Under the pieces are notes generated by a model. That model saw only the letters and a list, made by a program, of their open reading frames with translations, was not told the DNA's origin and made no database searches. Shown here in pieces: positions 1 through 9,300 of a stretch of DNA of 24,562 bases. Numbering within the stretch: the stretch's first letter is position 1; each line of letters opens with the position of its first letter. The stretch is from CALZJC01 sp041574955 (GTDB lineage: Bacteria > Acidobacteriota > Thermoanaerobaculia > Multivoradales > JAHEKO01): assembly GCA_041574955.1 (NCBI GenBank), contig JBFGNS010000056.1:1-24562 (forward strand), read 5' to 3'. The translations under genes and the position numbers were made by a program.

Positions 1-498
1 GCCGACCCGAAGGAGCGGGCCGAGCACCTGATGCTGATCGATCTCGGCCGCAACGACAGCGGCCGGGTCAGCGAGATCGGCAGCGTGCGCCTGACCGAGG
101 AAATGATCATCGAGCGCTACTCGCACGTCATGCACATCGTGTCGAGCGGCGTGGCCGAGCTGGCCGTCGGCCGCACCGGCCGCGACGCGCTGCTCGCCTG
201 CTTCCCGGCCGGCACGGTGTCAGGGGCGCCCAAGATCCGCGCCATGGAGATCATCGACCAGCTCGAGCCGGAGGCGCGCGGACCGTACGCTGGCGCCGTC
301 GGCTACCTGTCGTTCACCGGCGACCTGGACACCTGCATCACGATCCGTACGCTGCTGGCGCGGCGCGGCGAGATCTCGGTCACCGCCGGCGCCGGCATCG
401 TCGCCGACTCGGACCCGGAGCGCGAGGAGCGCGAGACCGAGAACAAGGCGGCCGGCCTGCTGGCGGCGGTAGACTTGGCACTCGCGCTCGGCGGCTGA
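1..498 (+). CDS. trpE: Anthranilate synthase component I, C-terminal part (cut by window edge)
   Basis: This is the last 165 residues of the chorismate-binding subunit that makes anthranilate from chorismate using ammonia supplied by TrpG. The reading frame is open from base 1, so the start lies outside the window. Visible family motifs in order are LIDLGRNDSGRV, YSHVMHIVS, FPAGTVSGAPKIRAMEIID, GPYAGAVGYLSFTGD, CITIRT and the C-terminal GAGIVADSDPEREERETENKA, which together form the chorismate/Mg site of the TrpE/PabB/menaquinone-type synthases. The FPAGTVSGAPK and DSDPEREERET signatures alone could also fit PabB, but the directly following trpG-D-C-F-B-A genes make TrpE by far the likelier identity. 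The feedback-binding N-terminal domain and any leader or attenuator lie upstream of the window. The trpG start follows 21 bases after the stop. Confidence 0.96.
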   Translation, partial: ADPKERAEHLMLIDLGRNDSGRVSEIGSVRLTEEMIIERYSHVMHIVSSGVAELAVGRTGRDALLACFPAGTVSGAPKIRAMEIIDQLEPEARGPYAGAVGYLSFTGDLDTCITIRTLLARRGEISVTAGAGIVADSDPEREERETENKAAGLLAAVDLALALGG

Positions 499-519
499 GC
501 CGCCCGTCGCGCGCCGGCG

Positions 520-1116
<597 letters not shown>

Positions 1117-1123
1117 GCGAGCC

Positions 1124-2143
1124 TTGGACGCCGTAGCTGCCCTGCGCCGGGTGATGGCGCGCCGCGATCTCGCCCCCGACGAGATGGAGACGCTCATCGG
1201 GCGGCTGATGGACGGCGAGCTGAGCGCGCCGCTGCAGGCCGCCCTGCTGGCGGCGCTCGCCACCAAGGGCGAGACGGTGGGCGAGCTGGCGGGCGCCGCC
1301 ACCGCCATGCGCCGGCGCGCGCGGCGGGTCGACCACCACCGCCGGGAGGTGGTGGACACCTGCGGCACCGGCGGCGACGGCAAGGGTACCTTCAACATCT
1401 CGACCGCCGCCGCGCTGGCTGCGGCCGCCGCCGGCGTGCCGGTGGCCAAGCACGGCAACCGCTCGGTGTCGAGCCGCTCGGGCTCCGCCGACGTGCTGGA
1501 GGCGCTCGGCGTGACGGTGGAGCAGGGTCCCGAGCGGGCGGCAGCGGCGCTCGACCAGATCGGCATTGCCTTCCTGTTCGCGCCCGGCTACCACCCGGCG
1601 ATGCGTCGGGTGATGCCGGTGCGCCAGGCGCTCGGCGTGCGCACCATGTTCAACGTTCTCGGCCCGCTCACCAACCCGGCCGGCGCCGGCCGCCAGCTGC
1701 TGGGGGTGTACGCGCCGCAGCTGGTGGAGACGCTGGCCGGCGTGCTGCGCGAGCTCGGCAGCCGGCGGGCGCTGGTGGTGCACGGCGAGGACGGCCTCGA
1801 CGAGATCACCACTACCGGCGCGACGCGGGTGGCCGAGCTGCGCGACGGGCGGATCACCACCTACACGCTGACGCCGGAGCAGGTCGGCATCGAGCGCGTT
1901 CCGGCGGCGGCGCTGGCGGGCGGCACGCCCGACGACAACGCCGCCGCGCTCGAGCGGGTGCTGGCCGGCGAGCGCGGGGCGCTGTTCGACGTCACCGCGC
2001 TCAACGCCGGCGCCGCCATCCTGGTCGCCGGGCTGGCGGACGACCTCGCCACCGCGGTGGAGTCGGCGCGGCTGGCCCTGGTGTCGGGCGCCGCGCGCGA
2101 CAAGCTCGACCAGCTGCGGCGCTTCTCGGCGGGGGCGCGGTGA
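1124..2143 (+). CDS. trpD: Anthranilate phosphoribosyltransferase
   Basis: This 339-residue enzyme transfers phosphoribose from PRPP to anthranilate. The glycine-rich PRPP loop DTCGTGGDGKGTFNIS and the following KHGNRSVSSRSGSADVLEALG are both intact, and MRRVMPVRQALGVRTMFN with LGPLTNPA form the anthranilate-side signatures. I chose the TTG at 1124, 7 bases after the trpG stop, because the protein then starts LDAVAALRRVMARRDL, which lines up with the normal TrpD N-terminus. A purine-rich GAGAGG sits about 11 bases upstream. An in-frame GTG at 1082 would add 14 arginine-rich residues and overlap trpG by 35 bases; this is possible but less family-like. The stop overlaps the trpC start as GTGA. 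Confidence 0.95.
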   Translation: MDAVAALRRVMARRDLAPDEMETLIGRLMDGELSAPLQAALLAALATKGETVGELAGAATAMRRRARRVDHHRREVVDTCGTGGDGKGTFNISTAAALAAAAAGVPVAKHGNRSVSSRSGSADVLEALGVTVEQGPERAAAALDQIGIAFLFAPGYHPAMRRVMPVRQALGVRTMFNVLGPLTNPAGAGRQLLGVYAPQLVETLAGVLRELGSRRALVVHGEDGLDEITTTGATRVAELRDGRITTYTLTPEQVGIERVPAAALAGGTPDDNAAALERVLAGERGALFDVTALNAGAAILVAGLADDLATAVESARLALVSGAARDKLDQLRRFSAGAR

Positions 2144-2946
2144 GCGGCGTAGCCGACATCCTGCGGCGCATCGTGGCCGACCGGCGCCGCCGGCTGGCGG
2201 CGGACGGCCCGCCGCGGATGCCGGCCGACGAGACGTCGCCGGCCGGCGCGCCGGCGGTGACCGGCAACCGGCTGGTGGCGGCGTTGACCGAGCGCCGCGG
2301 GCGGGGGGTGATCGCGGAGGTCAAGATGGGCTCGCCGCGGCTGGGCTCGCTGGCCGGCCGCGTCGACCCGGAAAGCCAGGCGCGGCTGTACGCGGCGCAC
2401 GGCGCCGCCGCGCTGTCGGTGGTGGTCGAGCCGGACCACTTCGGCGGCAGCTACGAGCTGCTCGCCCGTTGCCGGCGCGCCTCGCGGCTGCCGTCGCTGG
2501 CCAAGGACTTCGTGGTCGACCTGCGGCAGCTCGAGTGGGCGCGCGAGGCGGGCGCCGACGGCGTGCTGCTGATCGCCGCGCTGTACGGGCGGCGGCAGCT
2601 CGCCTCGTGGGCGGCCGCGGCGCGCCGGCTGGGGATGGTGCCGCTCGTCGAGCTTCACGGCGCCGCCGACGCCGCCAAGCTGGGCGGCGGGGAGTGGGAG
2701 CTGGTGGGGGTCAACAGCCGCGACCTGAGGAGCTTCCGGGTCGATCTCGAGCAGTCGCTCGAGCTGCTGCCGGCGCTGCCGGCGGGCGCGCTGCGGGTGG
2801 CCGAGAGCGGCATTCGCAGCGCGGCCGAGGTGCGCCGGCTGTCGGCGGCCGGCTTCGACGCCTTTCTGATCGGCGAGTCGCTGCTGCTGGCCGACGATCC
2901 GGCGGCGCTGCTCGGCGAGCTGGCCGGCGCCGGGGTGGCGGCGTGA
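2140..2946 (+). CDS. trpC: Indole-3-glycerol phosphate synthase
   Basis: The 268-residue (beta/alpha)8 enzyme decarboxylates and closes the ring of CdRP to give indole-3-glycerol phosphate. By eye the catalytic set is present: Glu60/Lys62 in IAEVKMGSP, Lys122 in LAKDFVVD, Glu171 in LVELH, Asn192 in VGVNSRDL and Glu222-Ser223 in VAESGI. The phosphate-binding end GFDAFLIGESLL is normal. The first motif reads KMGSPRLG where most enzymes have KxxSPSxG, a mild variation. The GTG start shares four bases with the trpD stop, indicating translational coupling. It is a single-function TrpC, not a TrpC-TrpF fusion, since TrpF follows as its own frame. Confidence 0.96.
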   Translation: MSGVADILRRIVADRRRRLAADGPPRMPADETSPAGAPAVTGNRLVAALTERRGRGVIAEVKMGSPRLGSLAGRVDPESQARLYAAHGAAALSVVVEPDHFGGSYELLARCRRASRLPSLAKDFVVDLRQLEWAREAGADGVLLIAALYGRRQLASWAAAARRLGMVPLVELHGAADAAKLGGGEWELVGVNSRDLRSFRVDLEQSLELLPALPAGALRVAESGIRSAAEVRRLSAAGFDAFLIGESLLLADDPAALLGELAGAGVAA

Positions 2947-3554
2947 GCCGGGTGCGGGTCAAGGTGTGCGGCGTCACCCGCCGCGAGGACGCCGAGCTGG
3001 CGGTCGAGCTGGGGGCCGACTTCCTGGGGCTCAACTTCTACCCGGCGAGCCCGCGGTACCTGGCGCCGGCGCGGGCCGAGCGACTGGTGGCCGGGCTCAG
3101 GGGGCGCGTCCGGCTGGTCGCGGTGATGGTCAACCCCGAGGCGAGCGAGGTCGAAGCGGTGCTGCCGCTGGTCGACCTGGTGCAGTTCCACGGCGAAGAG
3201 GAGCCGGAGACGGTCCGGCCGTGGGCCGAGCGGGCGATCAAGGTGGTGCGGCCGGAAGGCGACGCGGCGGCCGACCTGGAGCGGTTCCCGGACGTCTGGG
3301 GCTACCTCGTCGAGCCCCGCCGCGACGGCCGGCGCGGCGGCACCGGCCGGCCGTGGGACTACGCCGCCGCGCCGCGGCTGGCGACCGACAGGCCGGTCTT
3401 CGTCGCCGGCGGCATCCACCCGGGCAACGTGCGGCAGGCGGCAGCCGGGGCGTGGGGCATCGACGTCTGCTCGGGCGTCGAGTCGAAGCCGGGGGTCAAG
3501 GACCGCCAGGCGCTCGAGCGGTTATTCTCGGAGCTCGCCGATGGCCAGAGCTGA
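2943..3554 (+). CDS. trpF: Phosphoribosylanthranilate isomerase
   Basis: The 203-residue TIM-barrel isomerase converts PRA to CdRP. Starting at the GTG that overlaps the trpC stop, the protein opens VRVKVCGVTRREDAELA, with the catalytic Cys9 in the family KxCGxT motif. VQFHGEEEPE, RGGTGRPWDY, VAGGIHPGNV and GIDVCSGVESKPGVKD are the other signatures. Odd point: the position that holds the catalytic Asp in E. coli and Thermotoga enzymes (the 'LLD' strand just before the GGTG loop) reads LVEP here, so Glu124 appears to replace it; Asp128 lies four residues on. Operon position and the rest of the motifs support an active enzyme. The long frame continues upstream through trpC, but that part is out-of-frame shadow. 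The stop lies 14 bases inside trpB. Confidence 0.95.
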   Translation: MSRVRVKVCGVTRREDAELAVELGADFLGLNFYPASPRYLAPARAERLVAGLRGRVRLVAVMVNPEASEVEAVLPLVDLVQFHGEEEPETVRPWAERAIKVVRPEGDAAADLERFPDVWGYLVEPRRDGRRGGTGRPWDYAAAPRLATDRPVFVAGGIHPGNVRQAAAGAWGIDVCSGVESKPGVKDRQALERLFSELADGQS

Positions 3555-4806
3555 CGCCAGCGAGTGGGGCTACTACGGCAGCTGGGGCGGCCGCTACGCT
3601 CCCGAGACCCTGATGGCGCCGCTCGCCGAGCTGGCGGAGGCGTACGACCGGCTGTCGCGGCGGCGCAGCTTCCGCCGCCGACTCGACGAGCTGCTGCGCC
3701 ACTACGCCGGCCGCCCGACACCGCTGTACCGGGCGGAGCGGCTGAGCGAGCAGCTCGGCGGGGCGCAGATCTGGCTCAAGCGCGAGGACCTGCTGCACAC
3801 CGGCGCCCACAAGATCAACAACGCCCTCGGCCAGGGTCTGCTGGCCGAGGCGATCGGCAAGCGGCGGCTGATCGCCGAGACCGGCGCCGGGCAGCACGGC
3901 GTCGCGACCGCCACCGTCGCTGCCCTGCTCGGCCAGGAGTGCACCATCTACATGGGCGAGGAGGACATGCGGCGCCAGCGGCCGAACGTCGAGCGGATGC
4001 GGCTGCTGGGAGCCGAGGTGGCGGCGGTCGATGCCGGCAGCCGGACGCTCAAGGACGCCATCAACGAGGCGCTGCGTGACTGGGTCACCAACGTCCGCAC
4101 CACCCATTACGTGCTGGGCTCGGTGCTCGGGCCGGATCCGTTCCCGCGCATCGTGCGCGGCTTCCACCAGGTGATCGGGCAGGAGGCGAAGCGCCAGCTC
4201 AAGCGCCAGGCCGGTCGCGCCTGGCCCGACCTGGCGGTGGCCTGCGTCGGCGGCGGCTCGAACTCGATCGGTCTGTTCGGCGCCTTCCTCGACGAGCAGC
4301 GGGTGCGGCTGATCGGCGTCGAGGCGGGCGGCTCGGGCGAAGCGCTGGGCGAGCACGCGGCGCGCTTCCGCGGCGGCTCGCCCGGGGTGCTCCACGGCAC
4401 CCGCACGCTGGTGCTGCAGGACCGCGAGGGGCAGGTGGCCACCACCCACTCGGTGTCGGCCGGCCTCGACTACCCGGCCATCGGCCCGGAGCACGTGCGG
4501 CTGGCCGAGCAGGGCCGCGTGGAATACACCGCGGTGGGCGACGACGAGGCGATCGACGCCTTCCACACCCTGGCCTCGACCGAGGGCATCCTGCCGGCGC
4601 TCGAGACCGCCCACGCCCTCGCCGAGGCGTTCCACCATGCGCCGCGGCTGGGCCGAGACCGCATCGTGCTGGTGAACCTGTCGGGGCGGGGCGACAAGGA
4701 CCTCGAGTCGGTGGTGCGCTACGACGCCGAGCGGCGCGAGGCGACCGGCGACGGGGAGTCGGAGCCCGGACCGCTGCCGCACGGCGCCTCGCGGGAGCCG
4801 CGGTGA
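3541..4806 (+). CDS. trpB: Tryptophan synthase beta chain
   Basis: The 421-residue PLP enzyme condenses indole with serine. It opens with YYGSWGGRYAPETLMAPL, the TrpB1-type N-terminus. Lys91 in HTGAHKINNALGQ is the PLP lysine, the catalytic Glu113 lies in AETGAGQHG, and CVGGGSNSIGLF binds the PLP phosphate. The C-terminal VNLSGRGDKD motif is intact. About 25 extra polar residues follow that motif, ending in a Pro/Gly/Glu-rich tail, so the protein is slightly longer than the usual ~400; this tail looks disordered. The ATG at 3541 overlaps the trpF end by 14 bases and the stop overlaps the trpA GTG by four. It is the canonical beta subunit, not the TrpB2 paralogue. Confidence 0.97.
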   Translation: MARADASEWGYYGSWGGRYAPETLMAPLAELAEAYDRLSRRRSFRRRLDELLRHYAGRPTPLYRAERLSEQLGGAQIWLKREDLLHTGAHKINNALGQGLLAEAIGKRRLIAETGAGQHGVATATVAALLGQECTIYMGEEDMRRQRPNVERMRLLGAEVAAVDAGSRTLKDAINEALRDWVTNVRTTHYVLGSVLGPDPFPRIVRGFHQVIGQEAKRQLKRQAGRAWPDLAVACVGGGSNSIGLFGAFLDEQRVRLIGVEAGGSGEALGEHAARFRGGSPGVLHGTRTLVLQDREGQVATTHSVSAGLDYPAIGPEHVRLAEQGRVEYTAVGDDEAIDAFHTLASTEGILPALETAHALAEAFHHAPRLGRDRIVLVNLSGRGDKDLESVVRYDAERREATGDGESEPGPLPHGASREPR

Positions 4807-5600
4807 GCGCCATCGACCAGGCGTTCGCCCGCTGCCGGCGCGAGCGGCGGGCCGCTTTCATCCCCTATCTGACCGCCGGCGATCCCGACCTGGCGACCAC
4901 CGGACGGCTGCTCGAGGCGCTGGTCGCCGGTGGCGCCGACCTGATCGAGCTGGGTGTGCCGTTCAGCGATCCGATCGCCGATGGGCCGGTCAACCAGCGC
5001 GCCGCGGTCCGGGCGCTGGCGGCGGGCACCACCCTGTCGGGGATCCTCGATCTGGTGGGCCGCCAGCGCGCGCGGCTGGGGGTGCCGATCGTGCTGTTCA
5101 GCTACTACAACCCGATCCTGGCGCGCGGCATCGAGACCTTCGCCGAGCAGGCCTCGGCGTCCGGCGTCGACGGCGTGCTGTGCGTCGATCTGCCGCCGGA
5201 GGAGGCGTCCGCCGAGCTGCTGCCGGCGCTCCGCCAGGCGGGTGTGGACGCCATCTTCCTGCTCGCGCCGACCAGCACCCGCCAGCGCGAGAAGGCGGTG
5301 GCGGCCGCCTCCTCGGGCTTCGTCTACTACGTCTCGCGCACCGGCGTCACCGGTACCCGGGACGAGCTGCCGCCCGAGCTGCTGCGCCAGGCAAAGAAGC
5401 TGCGCCGCCGGCTCAGGCTACCGCTGGCGGTGGGCTTCGGCCTGTCGACGCCGGACCAGGTGCGGGCGGTTTCGCGGGTGGCCGACGGCGTGGTGGTGGG
5501 CAGCGCCCTGGTGCGCACCGTCGAGCGCAAGGCCGGTGACCGCGACCTGATCGAGGCGATCGAGAGCCAGGCCCTCGAGCTGTCGGCGGCGCTGCGATGA
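4803..5600 (+). CDS. trpA: Tryptophan synthase alpha chain
   Basis: The 265-residue TIM-barrel subunit cleaves indole-3-glycerol phosphate and channels indole to TrpB. FIPYLTAGDPD is the family N-terminus. The catalytic residues fall at Glu49 and Asp60 in IELGVPFSDPIADGP, the same numbers as in E. coli. Further signatures are VLFSYYNPIL, VDLPPEE, FLLAPTSTRQR, YYVSRTGVTG and the phosphate-binding VGFGLSTPDQV and GVVVGSALV. The GTG start overlaps the trpB stop as GTGA. It is the last tryptophan gene; a GC-rich hairpin follows at 5612-5634 and the next gene starts 48 bases on. Confidence 0.97.
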   Translation: MSAIDQAFARCRRERRAAFIPYLTAGDPDLATTGRLLEALVAGGADLIELGVPFSDPIADGPVNQRAAVRALAAGTTLSGILDLVGRQRARLGVPIVLFSYYNPILARGIETFAEQASASGVDGVLCVDLPPEEASAELLPALRQAGVDAIFLLAPTSTRQREKAVAAASSGFVYYVSRTGVTGTRDELPPELLRQAKKLRRRLRLPLAVGFGLSTPDQVRAVSRVADGVVVGSALVRTVERKAGDRDLIEAIESQALELSAALR

Positions 5601-5611
5601 GGGCGCGCCTG

Positions 5612-5634
5612 CCGCGGCCCCAGGTGGCCTGCGG
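5612..5634 (+). terminator. GC-rich stem-loop after trpA (possible operon-end hairpin)
   Basis: CCGCGGCC pairs with GGCC-T-GCGG across a six-base loop, with one bulged T, giving an 8-bp GC stem 11 bases after the trpA stop. No T-run follows, so it is not a standard intrinsic terminator. It could stabilise the trp mRNA 3' end, or partly terminate before the esterase gene. Confidence 0.3.
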
Positions 5635-5648
5635 GTGAGGACCGGGCG

Positions 5649-6311
5649 ATGAGCGGTTTCGAGACGCGCCACGTCGAGACCAAAGTCCACGGCCGCTACC
5701 TGGTGCGCCCGGCGGCCGGCAGGCCGCCGGCGGGCGCGCTGGTGGGATTCCACGGCTACGGCGAGGACGCCGGCTCGATCCTCGCCGAGCTGGTCCGGAT
5801 CCCCGGCGCCGAGGCCTGGCAGGTGGCGGCGGTGCAGGCGCTCCACCCGTTCTACAAGCGCAGCGGCGAGGTGGTGGCGAGCTGGATGACGCGGCTCGAC
5901 CGCGAGCTGGCTATCGCCGACAACCGGGCCTACGTCGGCCGCGCGGTGGAGCGGATCCTGGACGAGGCCGGATCGGCCGGCCCGCTGGTCTACGCCGGCT
6001 TCTCGCAGGGGGTGGCGATGGCCTACCGCGCCGCCGCCGGCGCGGGCCGTCGCTGTGACGGGCTCATCGCCCTGGGCGGCGACGTGCCGCCCGAGCTGGC
6101 CGAGCTCGACCTGGACGGCCTGCCGCCGGTGCTGCTGGGCCGCGGCCGCGACGACGACTGGTACTCGAGCGACAAGCTCGCCAACGACCTGGAGCTGCTG
6201 GCCGCCAAGGGGGTCGCGGTCGAGACGGTGGTGTTCGAAGGCGGGCACGAGTGGACGGACGGGTTCCGCAACCGGTGTGGCGGCTACCTGGCGGCGCGAA
6301 CCGGGGGGTAA
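5649..6311 (+). CDS. Carboxylesterase/phospholipase-type alpha/beta hydrolase
   Basis: The 220-residue protein belongs to the small alpha/beta-hydrolase group that includes YpfH-like and acyl-protein-thioesterase-like carboxylesterases. The oxyanion region is GFHGYGEDAGS, the nucleophile is Ser119 in GFSQG, the acid is probably Asp168 in GRGRDDDW and the base is His200 in GGHEWTD. No signal peptide is visible, so it should be cytoplasmic; the substrate cannot be told. The ATG at 5649 has a GAGGA ribosome site 7 bases upstream. It is 48 bases after trpA on the same strand and may be read from the trp promoter, but no known role links it to tryptophan. Its last 28 bases overlap the end of the convergent sensor kinase gene. 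Confidence 0.85.
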   Translation: MSGFETRHVETKVHGRYLVRPAAGRPPAGALVGFHGYGEDAGSILAELVRIPGAEAWQVAAVQALHPFYKRSGEVVASWMTRLDRELAIADNRAYVGRAVERILDEAGSAGPLVYAGFSQGVAMAYRAAAGAGRRCDGLIALGGDVPPELAELDLDGLPPVLLGRGRDDDWYSSDKLANDLELLAAKGVAVETVVFEGGHEWTDGFRNRCGGYLAARTGG

Positions 6312-9300
6312 GGGACCGGCCCCGGCTCGAGCCCGGCGTCCTGGAAGCGCGGCAGCGCGAAGAAGAACGTGCTGCCGAGCCCGGCCCCGTCGGATTCGAC
6401 CCACGCCCTCCCGCCGTGGACCTCGACGATCCGCTTGACCATCGCCAGGCCGATACCGGTGCCCTCGATCTCCGTCTCCAGGCGCTGGAACAGCTTGAAG
6501 ACCCTCTGGTGGTGGCTGGGGTCGATGCCCCGCCCGTTGTCGCGCACGAAGACCACCACCTCGTCGCCCTCCACGAAGCCGCCGATCTCGACCCTCGGCT
6601 CGGGCTGGTCGCCGATGAACTTGACGGCGTTGCCGACGAGGTTCTGGAACACGTCGAGCAGACGGGAGCGCTCACCGAACACCTCGGGGAGATCTTGCTG
6701 GATCTCGACGCGCACTCCGGCATCGGCGATCGGACCGGCCACCTGGTCGACCGCTTCGGCGGCCAGCTCGCGCAGGTCGACAGCCTCCGGCGGGCTCCGC
6801 AGCCGGCCCACCTTGGAGAGCTCGAGCAGCTCGTCCAGCAGCTGGCGCATCCGGGTGGCGGCCGAGCGGATCCGCTCGAGATCGGCGGCGAGGCGCTCCC
6901 GGTCGCCGGCCTTGGCGTCGCGCTCGAGCAGGTTGGCAAAACCCAGGATGGTCACCAGCGGGCTCTTGAGATCGTGCGAGACGCTGTAGGTGAAGACCTC
7001 GAGCTCCTCGTTGCGCGCCTCCAGCTCCCGGTTGCTGATCTCGAGCTCGCGCTGTGTGCGCCGCCGCTTGGCCACCTCCTCGTTGAGCGCGCGGTTGATC
7101 TCCGCCAGCGCCTGGCTGCGGCGCCGGACCGACCGCGTGCGCAGCGCATAGGTGCCGAGCGCTACGACCACGAAGGCGAGCGCTGCCAGCGCGCGGAACC
7201 AGCCGGTCATCCAGTAGGGCGGCACCACGACCAGCTGCACCGCGAGCGCTTCGTCGCTCCACACCGCGTCGCTGTTGGAACCCCGCACGTGCAGCACGTA
7301 GCTGCCGGGGTCGAGGTTGGTGTAGGTCACGCTGCGCGTCGTGCCTGCCGCCACCCACCCCTCGTCGAACCCCTCCAGCCGGTAGGCGTACTGGTTCTTC
7401 TGCGGCGCCGTGTAGTCGAGGGCGGCGAACTCGAACGACAGCACCCGATCGCCGTGGGGCACCTCGATCCGGCGCAGCTCGGCCGCCGGTCCGTAGGCGA
7501 GCGCCTCGCGGTTGAAGATCTTGAACGAGGTCAGCGCGAGCGGCGGCATGTGGGGGTTGACGGCGATCTCGTCGGGGTCGAACCAGTTGAAGCCGTTGAT
7601 GCCGCCGAACAGCATCCGGCCGTCCGCCGTCTTGTGGAAGGCCCAGGCATCGAACTCGTTGCTCTGCAGTCCGTCGAACACGTCGAAGTTCCTGAAGGCG
7701 CCCTGCCGCGGGTCGAACCGCGACAGCCCCTTGTTGGTGCTCATCCACAGCCGACCGCTACCGTCCTCGAGGACGCCGTAAACGACGTCGTTGGGCAGGC
7801 CGTTTCGCGTCGTGTAGCGGGTGACCGAGCCGCTCGCGCGATCCAGCCGGTTGAGGCCGCCGCCGTAAGTGCCCACCCACAGCTCCCCGGCTCGGCTTTC
7901 GTAGATGCACATGATGTCGTTGCTGCCGAGGGAGTCCGGCCGGCTGGCGTCGGTGCGGAAGTGTCGAAAGCCGTCGCTCGCCCGGTCGAGCAGGTCCAGC
8001 CCGCCCTCGGTGCCGAACCACAGATCGCCCCGGCTGTCCTCGAGAGCCGCGTACACGTTGTTGTTGCTGAGCGAGTCGGGATCGCCGGGATCGTGCAGGT
8101 AGCGCGTCGGCTCGCCGGTGCCGGGATCAAGCCGCACGACGCCGCCGGAGAAGGTCCCCAGCCACAGGGCACCCTGGCGATCCTCGAGAATCACCTGCAC
8201 CTCGTTGCCGCCGGACCGGCCGGCGGGCGCCTGGCCCAGCGGGATGCGACGGAAGCGACCCCGGCCCCTGTCCATCAGCGTCAGACCGCTCTCGGTCCCG
8301 ATCCACAGGTTGCGCCGGCTGTCCTCGAGGATGGCGTTGACCGTGTCGCTGGGCAGGCTGAGTGGGTCGGACGGGTCGTGCCGGTAGTGCCGGAAGGTGG
8401 CGGTAGCCGGGTCGAAGCGGTTGAGCCCGCCGTTCCAGGTGCCGATCCAGATCACGCCGTCGGCGTCCTGGTACATGCCGTAGACGGCGTTATCGCTCAG
8501 GCTCGAGGGGTCGTTGGGCCGGTTCTTGAAATGGGGAAAGCCGCTGCGGTCGGGGTGGAACCGGCTGACGCCGGCGCCGTTGGTGCCGAGCCACAGCAGA
8601 CCCGAGGCGTCCTCGTAGATCGACAGCAGGTCGTCGGCGGCCAGGCTGCTGCTGCGAGTCGCATCGGCGCGGTAGCTCGAGAACTCCCGGGTCTCGGGAT
8701 CGAGCCGGTTGAGGCCGCCGCCGAAGGCGCCGGTCCAGATCACGCCGGTGCCGAGCCACAGCCTGCCGGCGCGGTCCTCGTGCAGAGCCAGCACCTGGTC
8801 GCTGCTCAGGCTGCGAGGGTCCTCGGGGTCGTGGCGGAAGCGCTCGAACCGTCCGCTGGCGCGGTCCATGCGGTTGAGCCCGCCGCCGTGCGTGCCGACC
8901 CAGAGCTGGCCGGAGCGGTCCTCGAGCAGCGCGAACACGCGGTCGCTGCTCAGCGAGTCGGGCTCGTCCGAGCTCCGGTACCGGGCGAACCGGCCGGTCT
9001 CGCGGTCGAGGCGGTTGAGTCCGGCACCGTCGGTGCCCACCCACAGCACGCCGGCCGAGTCCTCGAGAATCGAGACCACCCGGTCGCCGCTCAAGCTCCC
9101 CGGGTCGTCCGGATCGTGCGGGAAACGCTGGAACTCGCCGCTCTCGGGGTCGAACCGGTTGAGACCGCCCCCCAGGGTGCCGACCCACAGATCGCCGGCC
9201 GAGTCTTCGAAGATCTCGAACACCATGTCGTGGCTGAGGGTCCGGGGGTTCGCCGGGTCGTGCCGGTAGGCCTCGAAGCTGTCGGAGCCGGGCAGGTAGC

